A stretch of DNA of 64,000 nt from positions 546,133 through 610,132 of the forward strand of contig NZ_AUND01000012.1 of assembly GCF_000714535.1 (NCBI RefSeq), in the 5' to 3' direction. Both the position numbers and the translations under genes were made by a program. Of this stretch, positions 43,181-51,253 are shown piece by piece; positions within the stretch are counted from its first letter, which is position 1, and each line of letters begins with the position of its first letter. The notes beneath the pieces are model-generated. The model was given only the letters and a program-made list of their open reading frames with translations. It did no database searches and was not told the DNA's origin. The DNA is from Thioclava pacifica DSM 10166 (GTDB taxonomy: Bacteria > Pseudomonadota > Alphaproteobacteria > Rhodobacterales > Rhodobacteraceae).

Positions 43181-45472
43181 TCAATTTCCGGCGCCGGAAA
43201 TTTCGAATCGTTCCAGCATGTCATGCAGAGCTTTTCTTTCCTCTTCACTGGCCGCGAGCAGAGATTTTGCGGCATTGATTGGGCCGGTTTCGCCTTCGCT
43301 CTCAATGTCCTCAGGGGGGCTGAACCTGTCGATAAAGTTCTTTTCGATCGGATCCCCGTACTGGTGAAGCGTGTTCCAGTCGCCGATATGCCAGGCTTCT
43401 GCGCGTGCTTTTTCTTCATCTCCAGCGCGCAAGTAGGCCATGCGTGCGTCATCATGCCGGCCCAAGCGCGAGAGCGCGTCACCGCGCAGACTGTCGGCCG
43501 CGCTCCCGTCAACTCCCCTCAGATGCGCCAGGCCTGCCGCCGGGTCGAGTCCGGCAAGGGCCGCACGTGCCAGCAGAAGTTTGTCGGTCTTGGTTAGCTC
43601 ATCGGCTGATTTCAAAAGTTCGGTCGCCGCGTCGGCCATACCGAGTCCCACCAATCGGTTGGCAAGCGCGGTACGGAGTGATCCGTCGGTGGCAGCAGTT
43701 GAGATCGGTTCACGTTGCGCAAAATATAAGCGCAGGAAAAGGGCGTCATCAGGTTGCTCGACGAACATTGTGAGCAATCTCGCTCGCGTCTCCGCTTGAG
43801 TTTCAGGATCAATCGCCTGGGGCCACTCTGACGAAGCTGCGAAAGCGGCGTCGAAGTTGCCTTGCGATGCGTAGCCTAGAGTGGCCGCGCGCAAGAGTGC
43901 TGGGGCTTCCGTGCCGCCTGAAAGCTCGAAGGCGAGCGCGAGCGCCTGTTCGATCTGAACATCGGGAACGACGCGACGGTCTTCCAATTCTTGGTCGATC
44001 AACATCAAAAGTGCTTCGACCGCGTCTGGTGCGTTTCGCTGCGCAAGTTTTTCAAGCGTTGCCCCTGTTTCTTTTGTGCCGACGTCATGCGCGAGATGTA
44101 CGTCGACAACATTGAGTGCGCTTTTGTCTTCGACGCTCACCCGTGCCAGAGCGGCGCGGATGCTTTGCGCGACGTCTGGAGCGCCGATTGCGATTAGTCG
44201 GGAGACGAGTTTCGGTCCGAGCACGTGTCGTAAGTCTGGCGGGAGCGCGGAGTAGCTTCGGGTTACGGCACCGAAATTGACCGAGCGTTTTTGTGGCGGG
44301 GGCGATGCTCCCAATAGCGCCCAGAGTGCGACGGGGTTGTTGCATTCCGTCATGCGCGCATAGGGCGACTTCCTCGCAATCGGATCATCATCGAGCATCG
44401 CGGCGAGATAGCGCAGTGCCGTAACGTCCGGGCCAGGTTCGGCCAGGTCGTCAAGGACCGCGCGGGCCTCCACACCGAAACCGAAAGCGATATATACTCT
44501 TGCGAGTTCGATCACCCGGCTCTGATCCGGAATATCGAACTCCCCCATCAACTTGCGACGCACATCGCCAATCTGGACAAACACGGGTCGATCGTCGACC
44601 CATGCCCCAACGTCGAAATAGCTTTCCGGCGGGCAAGTCTCGCCAGCGTCCGTATAGGTGTTGCGCGGTGTCTGAAGTTGATCGCGGTCGATCGCCGTCA
44701 TTGATCTGAAAGCGATATGACTTTCGAGCGCGATCGGGTCACTGCGCGGCGGCGGCAGAGGTTCCGTCGCGATGTCGACCTCGGGGTGTTGCTGGGCGGT
44801 AGAGGGTTCGTTCGGGTCAAGCGAGATAAGCCCTTGCGAGGCAGCACGGCCGATTTGCCGCAAGAGATTCTTTTCGATTTCCGAAATCTGCGCATGAGGG
44901 GGCGTCGGATCTGGCGGAGCAGGGCTCCGATCCCGGATCTCGGGAGGAGGGGCCGATGGCGGGGCTTGCGCAGGCTGTTCTGGTTCGCTCTTCCAGTAAA
45001 GGTCGAGGTACTCCACCCCTATGGCAGCCGGTTGAACCGTTTTAGGGGCTGTTGGCACTTCGGTTGTGTTAGGGTCTGGACCGAGAGGCTCCGACGAGGC
45101 CTCTGCCGTCGCAGGAACCTCGGGTGCAGTTCGAAAATCGATCACGATCGAACCATCGTCGAGCGTGAAGTGGTGCGCTACGACATTTCGTGCAGTTTCA
45201 AAGAACAAGCTGCCGTCCGATCCCGCCGTTACTCCAGTCAGGCGGGTTTTCGGAATGAGGCGGAAGACATTCTGCGTTTGGAAACGCGCATTGGGAATGT
45301 CTGTCGCCAACCGGAAGCCATCGCTCGTCTTTTGCAAGTTCCAATTTGCGTTTGCTGGCAATGAGACCACCAACCGCGAGAAATCCTCATGTTCTCCCGA
45401 GCGGATCATGATCGGTGCGGCGAATGCGGGCGTGCAAAAGAGGCAAAGACATAGGAGGAGATAACGGATCAT
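43181..45472 (-). CDS. Large periplasmic protein with AMIN-like domain and helical repeats, coupled to motA
   Basis: 763 residues. A signal peptide (about 1-19, CTPAFA) is followed by a beta-rich region (about 22-115: HEDFSRLVVSLP, then GSIVIDFR) resembling AMIN domains, which bind peptidoglycan or secretins. A Pro-rich linker (about 115-210) and a long helical-repeat region (about 300-750) of TPR/SEL-like character come next. There is no enzymatic motif. The ATG overlaps the motA TGA by four bases. I do not recognise a named family. It could be a periplasmic stator scaffold comparable in role to the rhizobial MotC, but that is an inference from position only. Confidence 0.7.
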   Translation of the reverse strand: MIRYLLLCLCLFCTPAFAAPIMIRSGEHEDFSRLVVSLPANANWNLQKTSDGFRLATDIPNARFQTQNVFRLIPKTRLTGVTAGSDGSLFFETARNVVAHHFTLDDGSIVIDFRTAPEVPATAEASSEPLGPDPNTTEVPTAPKTVQPAAIGVEYLDLYWKSEPEQPAQAPPSAPPPEIRDRSPAPPDPTPPHAQISEIEKNLLRQIGRAASQGLISLDPNEPSTAQQHPEVDIATEPLPPPRSDPIALESHIAFRSMTAIDRDQLQTPRNTYTDAGETCPPESYFDVGAWVDDRPVFVQIGDVRRKLMGEFDIPDQSRVIELARVYIAFGFGVEARAVLDDLAEPGPDVTALRYLAAMLDDDPIARKSPYARMTECNNPVALWALLGASPPPQKRSVNFGAVTRSYSALPPDLRHVLGPKLVSRLIAIGAPDVAQSIRAALARVSVEDKSALNVVDVHLAHDVGTKETGATLEKLAQRNAPDAVEALLMLIDQELEDRRVVPDVQIEQALALAFELSGGTEAPALLRAATLGYASQGNFDAAFAASSEWPQAIDPETQAETRARLLTMFVEQPDDALFLRLYFAQREPISTAATDGSLRTALANRLVGLGMADAATELLKSADELTKTDKLLLARAALAGLDPAAGLAHLRGVDGSAADSLRGDALSRLGRHDDARMAYLRAGDEEKARAEAWHIGDWNTLHQYGDPIEKNFIDRFSPPEDIESEGETGPINAAKSLLAASEEERKALHDMLERFEISGAGN

Positions 45473-46338
45473 GCCGCCTCCGACTTCACCGCTTTCAAAG
45501 CCTCTTCCAGATCTGCAAAACTGGGACGGATATGATGCGGTGTGTTCTGCCGACCGACTTCAATGCAGATATTCGTTGCGTGATTGTGCAGGTTGGCGAC
45601 CAGGACCTCTCGGATCAGCTTGTAGAAATGGCTGTCTTCGTCGATCACCGATTTCATACGTGCGGCGAAGGGAGCGATGAAGCCGTAGGCCATGAAAACG
45701 CCGAGAAAGGTGCCGACAAGCGCCCCGCCGATCATTTTTCCCAGAATTTCAGGTGGCTGGTCGATGGAGCCCATGGTCTTGATGACGCCGAGCACAGCCG
45801 CCACGATCCCCAGCGCAGGCATGGCATCGGCGACCGATTGCATGGCGTGGCTTGAGTGCATCGCGTGATGGTAGTTGGCGTCAAGTTGCTTATCGAGAAC
45901 CTCCTCCACCTGGATCGGATCATCGTAATTCATCGAGGCCGAACGCATCGTGTCGCAGATGATGTCGATCGCCTCGTGATCGTTCAGGATTTTGGGATAT
46001 TTTCCGAAGATCGGCGAGCTGTCGGGAGCTTCGATATGTTCTTCGATTGCGACAGGGTTCTGGCGCGCGAGGCGTATCAGTTCGAAAAGCAGACACAGCA
46101 GATCGCGGTAATCGGCGGGCTTCCATTTCGGCCCTTTGAAGACTTTGCCGACATCCTTGAGCGTGTGTTTGATCGCAGCCACGTCGTTCGACAGAACGAA
46201 CGCGCCAACGGCGGCACCGCCGATCATGATCATCTCGAAGGGAAGTGATTTGAGGATGATCCCCAATTTTCCCCCCGCGGCCACATAACCGCCGAAGACC
46301 ATCGCAAAGATGATCACGATGCCGATGATGCCGATCAT
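45469..46338 (-). CDS. motA: Flagellar motor stator protein MotA
   Basis: 289-residue inner-membrane stator subunit with four transmembrane helices, and probably proton-driven. Conserved features are the GGYVAAGGKLGIILKSLP start, the cytoplasmic loop RLARQNPVAIEEHIE, and PALGIVAAVLGVIKTM with GTFLGVFMAYGF in helices 3-4. Length is normal. motB does not follow; instead the 763-aa periplasmic protein does. motE lies upstream, separated by 64 bases. Confidence 0.96.
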   Translation of the reverse strand: MIGIIGIVIIFAMVFGGYVAAGGKLGIILKSLPFEMIMIGGAAVGAFVLSNDVAAIKHTLKDVGKVFKGPKWKPADYRDLLCLLFELIRLARQNPVAIEEHIEAPDSSPIFGKYPKILNDHEAIDIICDTMRSASMNYDDPIQVEEVLDKQLDANYHHAMHSSHAMQSVADAMPALGIVAAVLGVIKTMGSIDQPPEILGKMIGGALVGTFLGVFMAYGFIAPFAARMKSVIDEDSHFYKLIREVLVANLHNHATNICIEVGRQNTPHHIRPSFADLEEALKAVKSEAA

Positions 46339-46402
46339 GAATGCCTCTCATAACTCTGTCGGGCGAGCGTTGCAGATTCGGCTTAAGAAAAGACCAATAT
46401 CC

Positions 46403-47014
46403 TTAATCGGAAGGGGCTCCGGCATTGCGGCCCGCCATCAAGACGCTGATCGCATAGGCTTTCTTCGGATCGAGACTTTCCATGACCGCCGCTGCCGCAT
46501 CCGGTCGCATGCGGCCCAGGAAGCCGGCGGCAAAATCGGGTGCCATCTCCTCGAAAAGCGGAGCCGCCTGTTTCGGTTTCATGTTCTCGTAAAGCGCGAC
46601 GAGGCGTGCCACGTCTTCATCCGCAGCGCCATCCGCAATCGCGACAGTTTTCGCAAGCGCCTGCTCTGCGGAGATGAGGTCCTGCAGGCGGTTCTCGAGG
46701 CGTGCTTCGGCCAGAGCGACGGCATTGCTGCGATCGCTCAACAGCCCCTCTTTTTCAATGAGCTTTGCTTCGCGCGCCTTCAGATCGGCCAAAAATGCCA
46801 TCAAGCCGGGCTCGGAGGGGCAGTCCTGCGTCTCATTTGGACCGGATTGAACTGCGGCATGAGTCGTTTCGGTCGCGCGGGCGAGCCCAGCCGTTTCGAC
46901 GACGCGCAGGCCACCCGATACGACGAAGACACTGGCAATCATCCACAACAATCCGCGACCGATCCAGCGCTTGCGCCCGCGGTGCGACTTCGGGCCAGGA
47001 GCATTTCCACTCAT
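46403..47014 (-). CDS. motE: MotE family protein (MgtE N-domain-like)
   Basis: 203 residues. One membrane or signal segment (about 17-40) is followed by a coiled coil (about 68-130, with REAKLIEKEGLLSDRSNAVAL). The C-terminal domain (ALYENMKPKQAAPLFEEMAPDFAAGFLGRM) matches the MgtE-N-like fold used by MotE. In Sinorhizobium MotE is a periplasmic chaperone for MotC. Its place between a FliL and motA supports a motor role. The ATG overlaps the upstream coiled-coil gene by four bases. Confidence 0.82.
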   Translation of the reverse strand: MSGNAPGPKSHRGRKRWIGRGLLWMIASVFVVSGGLRVVETAGLARATETTHAAVQSGPNETQDCPSEPGLMAFLADLKAREAKLIEKEGLLSDRSNAVALAEARLENRLQDLISAEQALAKTVAIADGAADEDVARLVALYENMKPKQAAPLFEEMAPDFAAGFLGRMRPDAAAAVMESLDPKKAYAISVLMAGRNAGAPSD

Positions 47015-47364
47015 TCCGCCGCCTCCATCGTCTCATGGCGGTGCCGTCTGCGCAGGATTCGCCGCCTGGGCTCTTCCTCATCGGGCAGGTCATGAAGTGA
47101 TGCGAGCATCAACTCGAGCTTTTCGGCCCCTTTTTCGGCGCGCTCCGTTAATGCGCGAAGCTGCGTTTCCGAATGTGCTGCAGTGGCTTGAGCGCGCTCC
47201 AACGCGCGGGTCATATCGTCGACCTGCGCCGAAAGCACGGCGATAGCACCGCCCATGCCGTTCTCGAGCTGGTTGAAACGCTTGAGCCGCCGCGCGAGAA
47301 CGAGGCAATAGCCCGCCGCCGCGAGGGCTGCGAGCGTGGTGAGAAGATCGGCGATGAGTTGCAT
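47011..47364 (-). CDS. Membrane-anchored coiled-coil flagellar accessory protein (DUF6468-like)
   Basis: 117 residues. An N-terminal hydrophobic segment (about 4-24) precedes KRFNQLENGMGGAI. A long coiled coil (about 35-85) and a very basic tail rich in Arg/His (RRRILRRRHRHE) follow. The layout and neighbours (fliL upstream, motE downstream) fit a small alphaproteobacterial family, DUF6468, that I associate with this position, but I cannot confirm it. Function is unknown. It could link the stator to the inner membrane or tune MotE. Confidence 0.6.
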   Translation of the reverse strand: MQLIADLLTTLAALAAAGYCLVLARRLKRFNQLENGMGGAIAVLSAQVDDMTRALERAQATAAHSETQLRALTERAEKGAEKLELMLASLHDLPDEEEPRRRILRRRHRHETMEAAE

Positions 47365-47375
47365 CGGAGCCTCCG

Positions 47376-47870
47376 TCAGTTGAGAACGAATTCGATGATC
47401 AGCAAGTCACGGATGCGTCCTTCGCCGGTCACGATCTGGATCCGCCGCAGCATCTGCGCGCGCAGGCGCATCATTGCAGACGGATTTTCGAGCAGCTTCA
47501 CATCGACCGCGCGGAGATAGCCGTTGAGTACATCCATTACGCGCGGTTTCAGAAGTTCCACATCTTTCTGATAGGCCTGCGGAACCTCGAGTTGGGCCAC
47601 GAAGCGCAGGTGCCGAGCCCCTGTCCCGTTGAGTGAGATCGCAAGCGGATCGAGCGCCACATAGGCAATCTCGGGCAAGGCTTCGGGCGTTGGGACGTTC
47701 GCATCCGCGCCATGGATGGCAGCATCAGAATGTGGCGCGAGCACGAGGCCCGAATAGACCGCGTAGAACCCGCCGCCGCCAAGCGCGAGCATAAGAACGA
47801 GCCCGATCAGAAGCGGAAGTTTCGATTTCTTCTTGGGAAGCGTCTCCTCCCCGGCCATCGCGTTCGTCAT
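47376..47870 (-). CDS. fliL: FliL family protein (second copy)
   Basis: 164 residues with a basic cytoplasmic N-terminus (KKKSK), one membrane helix (about 19-41), and a periplasmic FliL domain (EIAYVALDPLAISLNGTGARHLRF, then EVPQAYQKDVELLKPRVMDVLN). The ending RIRDLLIIEFVLN is the classical FliL C-terminus, so this copy is probably the canonical stator-associated FliL. It is the first gene of the long minus-strand unit that runs to the fliJ-like gene, and it faces fliF across a 120-base promoter region. Confidence 0.9.
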   Translation of the reverse strand: MTNAMAGEETLPKKKSKLPLLIGLVLMLALGGGGFYAVYSGLVLAPHSDAAIHGADANVPTPEALPEIAYVALDPLAISLNGTGARHLRFVAQLEVPQAYQKDVELLKPRVMDVLNGYLRAVDVKLLENPSAMMRLRAQMLRRIQIVTGEGRIRDLLIIEFVLN

Positions 47871-47915
47871 GGTCTCACCAATTTCTTCGACGCAACCGGC
47901 ATAGCCCGAAACCGA

Positions 47916-47930
47916 CTAACCGATTGTTAA
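47916..47930. promoter_or_regulatory. Candidate CtrA-binding site between fliL and fliF
   Basis: CTAA (47916-47919) and TTAA (47927-47930) are separated by exactly 7 bases (TTAACAATCGGTTAG on the minus strand). This matches 7 of 8 positions of the CtrA consensus TTAA-N7-TTAA. CtrA is known to control flagellar genes in many Alphaproteobacteria. The site is well placed to drive either or both divergent units. Confidence 0.5.
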
Positions 47931-47990
47931 GCGCAATGCAGGAAAGTGACCGAGACGACGGGGCAGAAGCCCGCTCAGAGGAGGTTCGTC

Positions 47991-49610
47991 TTGCAACAGC
48001 TTACCGGTGCCTGGCAGGCCCTCGACATGCGCAAGCGGATAATGGTGATCGTGGCGGGAATAGCCATGATTGTCACCGTATTCACGATTTCCGCCATCGC
48101 GTCCAAGCCCACGATGGCGCTGCTCTACGCAGGGCTGGGCGGGGCTGAATCGGGCGAAGTGATCACGGCGCTCGAACAGCGCGGCGTGCCGTACGAGGTG
48201 CGTGGTGATTCGATTTTTGTCGAAGCGCCGCGGCGCGACGAGTTGCGCATGGCACTGGCTGCGCAGGGGCTGCCGGCGAACGGGGCCGCAGGTTATGAGC
48301 TGCTCGATTCGCTCTCTGGTTTTGGCACCACCTCGCAGATGTTCGATGCCGCCTATTGGCGCGCGAAAGAGGGGGAACTGGCGAGAACCATTGCCGCCTC
48401 CCCCGCGATTCGCAGCGCCCGCGTACACATCGCGCACCCGACGAACCAGCCCTTCCGCAAGGAACTGGAGCCGACGGCATCTGTGACAGTCGCCACCACC
48501 GCGGGGGCAATCAGTCAAGCTCAGGCCAAGGCGCTGCGATTCCTTGTCGCCTCTGCCGTGACCGGCATGACGCCCGAAGATGTCTCGGTTATCGACACAG
48601 CCCAAGGTTTGATCCCGGCCTCGGATGATCCTGCTGGACAGGCGGCCGGGCAGGATCGGGCGGCGGTGCTCAAGCAGAACGTAGAGCGGTTGCTGGAAGC
48701 GCGTGTCGGGCCGGGCAATGCGGTGGTCGAGCTCGCGCTGGAGACGGTCAACGAACGTGAGGCGATTACCGAACGGCGTTTTGATCCCGACGGTCGTGTC
48801 GCGATTTCGACTGATACGCAGGAAAATACCAAGACCTCTGATGCGACCCGGCCCGGCGCGGTGACCGTGGCCTCGAACCTGCCCGAGAACGGGGCGGGCG
48901 ACGGTGGCAAGTCGCAAAGTCAGTCGAGCGAGACCCGCGCTCGGACCAATTACGAGGTGTCGGAAACCCGGCGCGAATTGCTGCGCACCCCCGGCGCAAT
49001 CAAGAGGCTGAGTGTCGCGGTGCTTGTCGACGGTGTGACCACGATCTCCGCGGATGGCACGACCAGTTGGCAGCCACGCTCCGAAGCGGAGTTGGCGGAT
49101 CTGCACGAACTCGTTGCCTCGGCTGTCGGCTACGATGAAACGCGAGGCGATGTCATTACTCTGCGCTCGATGCAGTTCGAACCGCTGCCCGAGCTGGGGA
49201 CCGCTGCGGGCGCGAGCGGGTTCGGCGCGATGGCTCTGGATCTCACACAGATCATTCAGATCGCACTGCTGGCAGTCGTGGCGATCGTCCTTGGTCTGTT
49301 CGTCGCCCGTCCGCTCCTGTTGCAAAAAGCGCAGCCCACGATGAATGAATTGCCCCCACCCGGGCCAGAGGCCGGATCGCGTCCGGCGCTGACGGGTGAG
49401 ATCGCCGAGGATGATTTGCCGGAGATGAACATGCAGGTCGTGTCCGATTTCGATATCGGGGATCTGCCGATGGCCAGCAATTCCGATTTCGAGATCGATC
49501 GCCCGACCGACCCCGTCGAACGCCTGAAAAAGATGATCGAAGAACGCCAGGCTGAAACGGTGGAGATTCTGCGTAGCTGGATGGATGAGGCCGGGGAGAA
49601 GGCGCGATGA
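47991..49610 (+). CDS. fliF: Flagellar MS-ring protein FliF (TTG start)
   Basis: 539-residue inner-membrane ring that nucleates the basal body. Helix 1 is at about 16-36. The ring-building motifs include MALLYAGLG, TSQMFDAAYWRAKEGELARTI and the periplasmic domain. Helix 2 is at about 427-448, and a C-terminal FliG-binding tail follows. I prefer the TTG at 47991, because AGAGGAGG lies 5-6 bases before it and it yields MQQLTGAW, the start I expect for the family. A GTG at 47946 would add 15 residues. fliH follows with a four-base overlap; no fliG lies between. Confidence 0.93.
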   Translation: MQQLTGAWQALDMRKRIMVIVAGIAMIVTVFTISAIASKPTMALLYAGLGGAESGEVITALEQRGVPYEVRGDSIFVEAPRRDELRMALAAQGLPANGAAGYELLDSLSGFGTTSQMFDAAYWRAKEGELARTIAASPAIRSARVHIAHPTNQPFRKELEPTASVTVATTAGAISQAQAKALRFLVASAVTGMTPEDVSVIDTAQGLIPASDDPAGQAAGQDRAAVLKQNVERLLEARVGPGNAVVELALETVNEREAITERRFDPDGRVAISTDTQENTKTSDATRPGAVTVASNLPENGAGDGGKSQSQSSETRARTNYEVSETRRELLRTPGAIKRLSVAVLVDGVTTISADGTTSWQPRSEAELADLHELVASAVGYDETRGDVITLRSMQFEPLPELGTAAGASGFGAMALDLTQIIQIALLAVVAIVLGLFVARPLLLQKAQPTMNELPPPGPEAGSRPALTGEIAEDDLPEMNMQVVSDFDIGDLPMASNSDFEIDRPTDPVERLKKMIEERQAETVEILRSWMDEAGEKAR

Positions 49611-50203
49611 GCGGTCGGCTGACACTCGAATCCTTCGAAGCCGGACCGCCGGAAGAGCAGGGTCTTGCCCTCGATCCCGCCGTATTCGAGGAAGCCAAGC
49701 TTGCCGCTTTCGAGACCGGATATCAGGCGGGATGGGATGATGCGGTCGCCGCGCAGAATGCAGAGACGGCGCGCCTTCATTCCGATCTCGGGCAGAACCT
49801 CCAGGCGCTTTCCTTTACCTATCAAGAGGCACGCGCTCAAATGCTTCAGGCGCTGCGCCCGCTCCTGGTCGAGATCTGCGAAAAACTCCTTCCGCAGATG
49901 GCGCGTGACAGCCTCGCGGGGGTGGTGGTCGAGCAACTTATACCGGAAGCCGAGGCGCTTGCCTCGGTGCCGATCGTCATCTCCGCCAATCCTGTCGCGC
50001 TACCCCAGATCGAGGAATTGCTCGCGCATAAAACAGACCTTCCGCTCCGCTTCGTGGCCGAGCAGATGCTCGGCGAGGGTCAGGTTTACCTGCGGTTTTC
50101 CGAAAGCGAGACCAGGATCGACCTCGATGCCGTGACCGCGGCGATCTCGAACGCTGTAACCACCTATTTCAATGCCGATTTGAAGGACGAAACCGATGTC
50201 TGA
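49607..50203 (+). CDS. fliH: FliH-like flagellar assembly protein
   Basis: 198 residues, soluble. The N-terminal region carries the AFETGYQAGWDDA motif (about residues 35-47), matching the GxxxG-rich FliH pattern; a helical middle and a V-ATPase-E-like C-terminal domain (LRFVAEQMLGEGQVYLRF) follow. FliH binds and regulates FliI and docks it to the C ring through FliN. It sits between fliF and fliN in the plus-strand unit and overlaps both neighbours (4 and 8 bases). The family is highly divergent, so the label rests on motif and context. Confidence 0.78.
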   Translation: MSGRLTLESFEAGPPEEQGLALDPAVFEEAKLAAFETGYQAGWDDAVAAQNAETARLHSDLGQNLQALSFTYQEARAQMLQALRPLLVEICEKLLPQMARDSLAGVVVEQLIPEAEALASVPIVISANPVALPQIEELLAHKTDLPLRFVAEQMLGEGQVYLRFSESETRIDLDAVTAAISNAVTTYFNADLKDETDV

Positions 50204-50477
50204 CCCGGCCCGAACCGATACGTCTGCCAGCAACCCCTTCACGCAGGTGCCGATCGAGATCACGATCTCTGTCGGAAAGGCGCGTCCGCTTGTGCGCGAT
50301 CTGCTGCGTCTCAAGCAAGACGCGGTTCTACCGCTTGATCGTCGGGTGGATGACCCGGTCGAGCTCTATGTCGGCGACAAGTTGATCGCCCGAGGCGAGT
50401 TGACCGAGGTCGAGGGGGAGGCCGGTAAGCTGGCTGTACGCCTGACTGAGGTGGCCGATCTGCAAAACGGGCTGTGA
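50196..50477 (+). CDS. fliN: Flagellar motor switch protein FliN
   Basis: 93-residue SpoA-domain protein of the C ring. The core VPIEITISVGKARPLVRDLLRLKQDAVLPLDR and DPVELYVGDKLIARGELTEVEG match the FliN signature pattern. It is short, lacking the long N-terminal region of enterobacterial FliN. Its C-ring partners FliM and FliG are not in the window. It overlaps fliH by 8 bases and ends one base before fliP. Confidence 0.93.
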   Translation: MSDPARTDTSASNPFTQVPIEITISVGKARPLVRDLLRLKQDAVLPLDRRVDDPVELYVGDKLIARGELTEVEGEAGKLAVRLTEVADLQNGL

Positions 50478-50478
50478 C

Positions 50479-51231
50479 ATGCGCATCATCGGACCTGCGC
50501 GCGTCTCAACTGTCTTTCGGTTAGCCGCGTTAACCCTAACGCTTTCTGCGACGCCGCTGGCCGCGCAGGACATCACCTTGTCTCTGGGCGATGGCGACAG
50601 TCTCGCGGGGCGCTCGCTCCTGATCGTTGCGGCGATCACGCTTCTCAGCCTCGCTCCCGGGCTCGCGATAATGGTGACGGCCTTTCCGTTCATCGTCACG
50701 GTGTTGTCGATCTTGCGTCAGGCGCTGGGCTTGCAGCAATCGCCGCCGAACATGTTGATCATCAGCCTCGCGCTGTTTCTCACCTGGTTCATCATGGAAC
50801 CGGTTTTTCTTGAGAGCTGGCGCGTCGCGGGCCAACCGCTCGTCGATGGCACGATCGACTGGCAGGAGGCCTTTTCGCGCGGCATAGAGCCTTTTCGCGC
50901 CTTTATGGCCAATCGTACCAACCCCGAAACCTTCACTTCGCTCGCCGCTTTGCGCGAAGGCGTGCCTTTCGAAGGGGAGCTTGCGACGGCGCCCCTCTCG
51001 ACCCTCGTGCCGTCCTTCATGCTCTCGGAAATCACGCGGGCCTTCCAGATTGGTTTTCTCGTTTATCTGCCCTTTTTGATCATCGACCTCGTCGTCTCCG
51101 CTGTGCTGATGTCGATGGGCATGATGATGGTGCCGCCCGCGGTGGTCGCTCTCCCGTTCAAGCTCGCATTCTTCGTGGTGGCCGACGGGTGGGTTCTGCT
51201 TTCGGGTGCCCTGGTCAGAAGCTATTTCTGA
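50479..51231 (+). CDS. fliP: Flagellar export gate protein FliP
   Basis: 250-residue core of the export gate. It is made with a cleavable signal peptide (about 1-31, ATPLAAQ). Four transmembrane helices and the conserved LAPGLAIMVTAFPFIVTVLSILRQALGLQQSPPN pattern are visible, as is FMLSEITRAFQIGFLVYLPFLIIDLVV. Length is normal. It ends the plus-strand flagellar unit, 22 bases from the convergent fmt, with no terminator between. Confidence 0.97.
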   Translation: MRIIGPARVSTVFRLAALTLTLSATPLAAQDITLSLGDGDSLAGRSLLIVAAITLLSLAPGLAIMVTAFPFIVTVLSILRQALGLQQSPPNMLIISLALFLTWFIMEPVFLESWRVAGQPLVDGTIDWQEAFSRGIEPFRAFMANRTNPETFTSLAALREGVPFEGELATAPLSTLVPSFMLSEITRAFQIGFLVYLPFLIIDLVVSAVLMSMGMMMVPPAVVALPFKLAFFVVADGWVLLSGALVRSYF

Positions 51232-51253
51232 GCTTGGAAATCGACCGCAAGGT

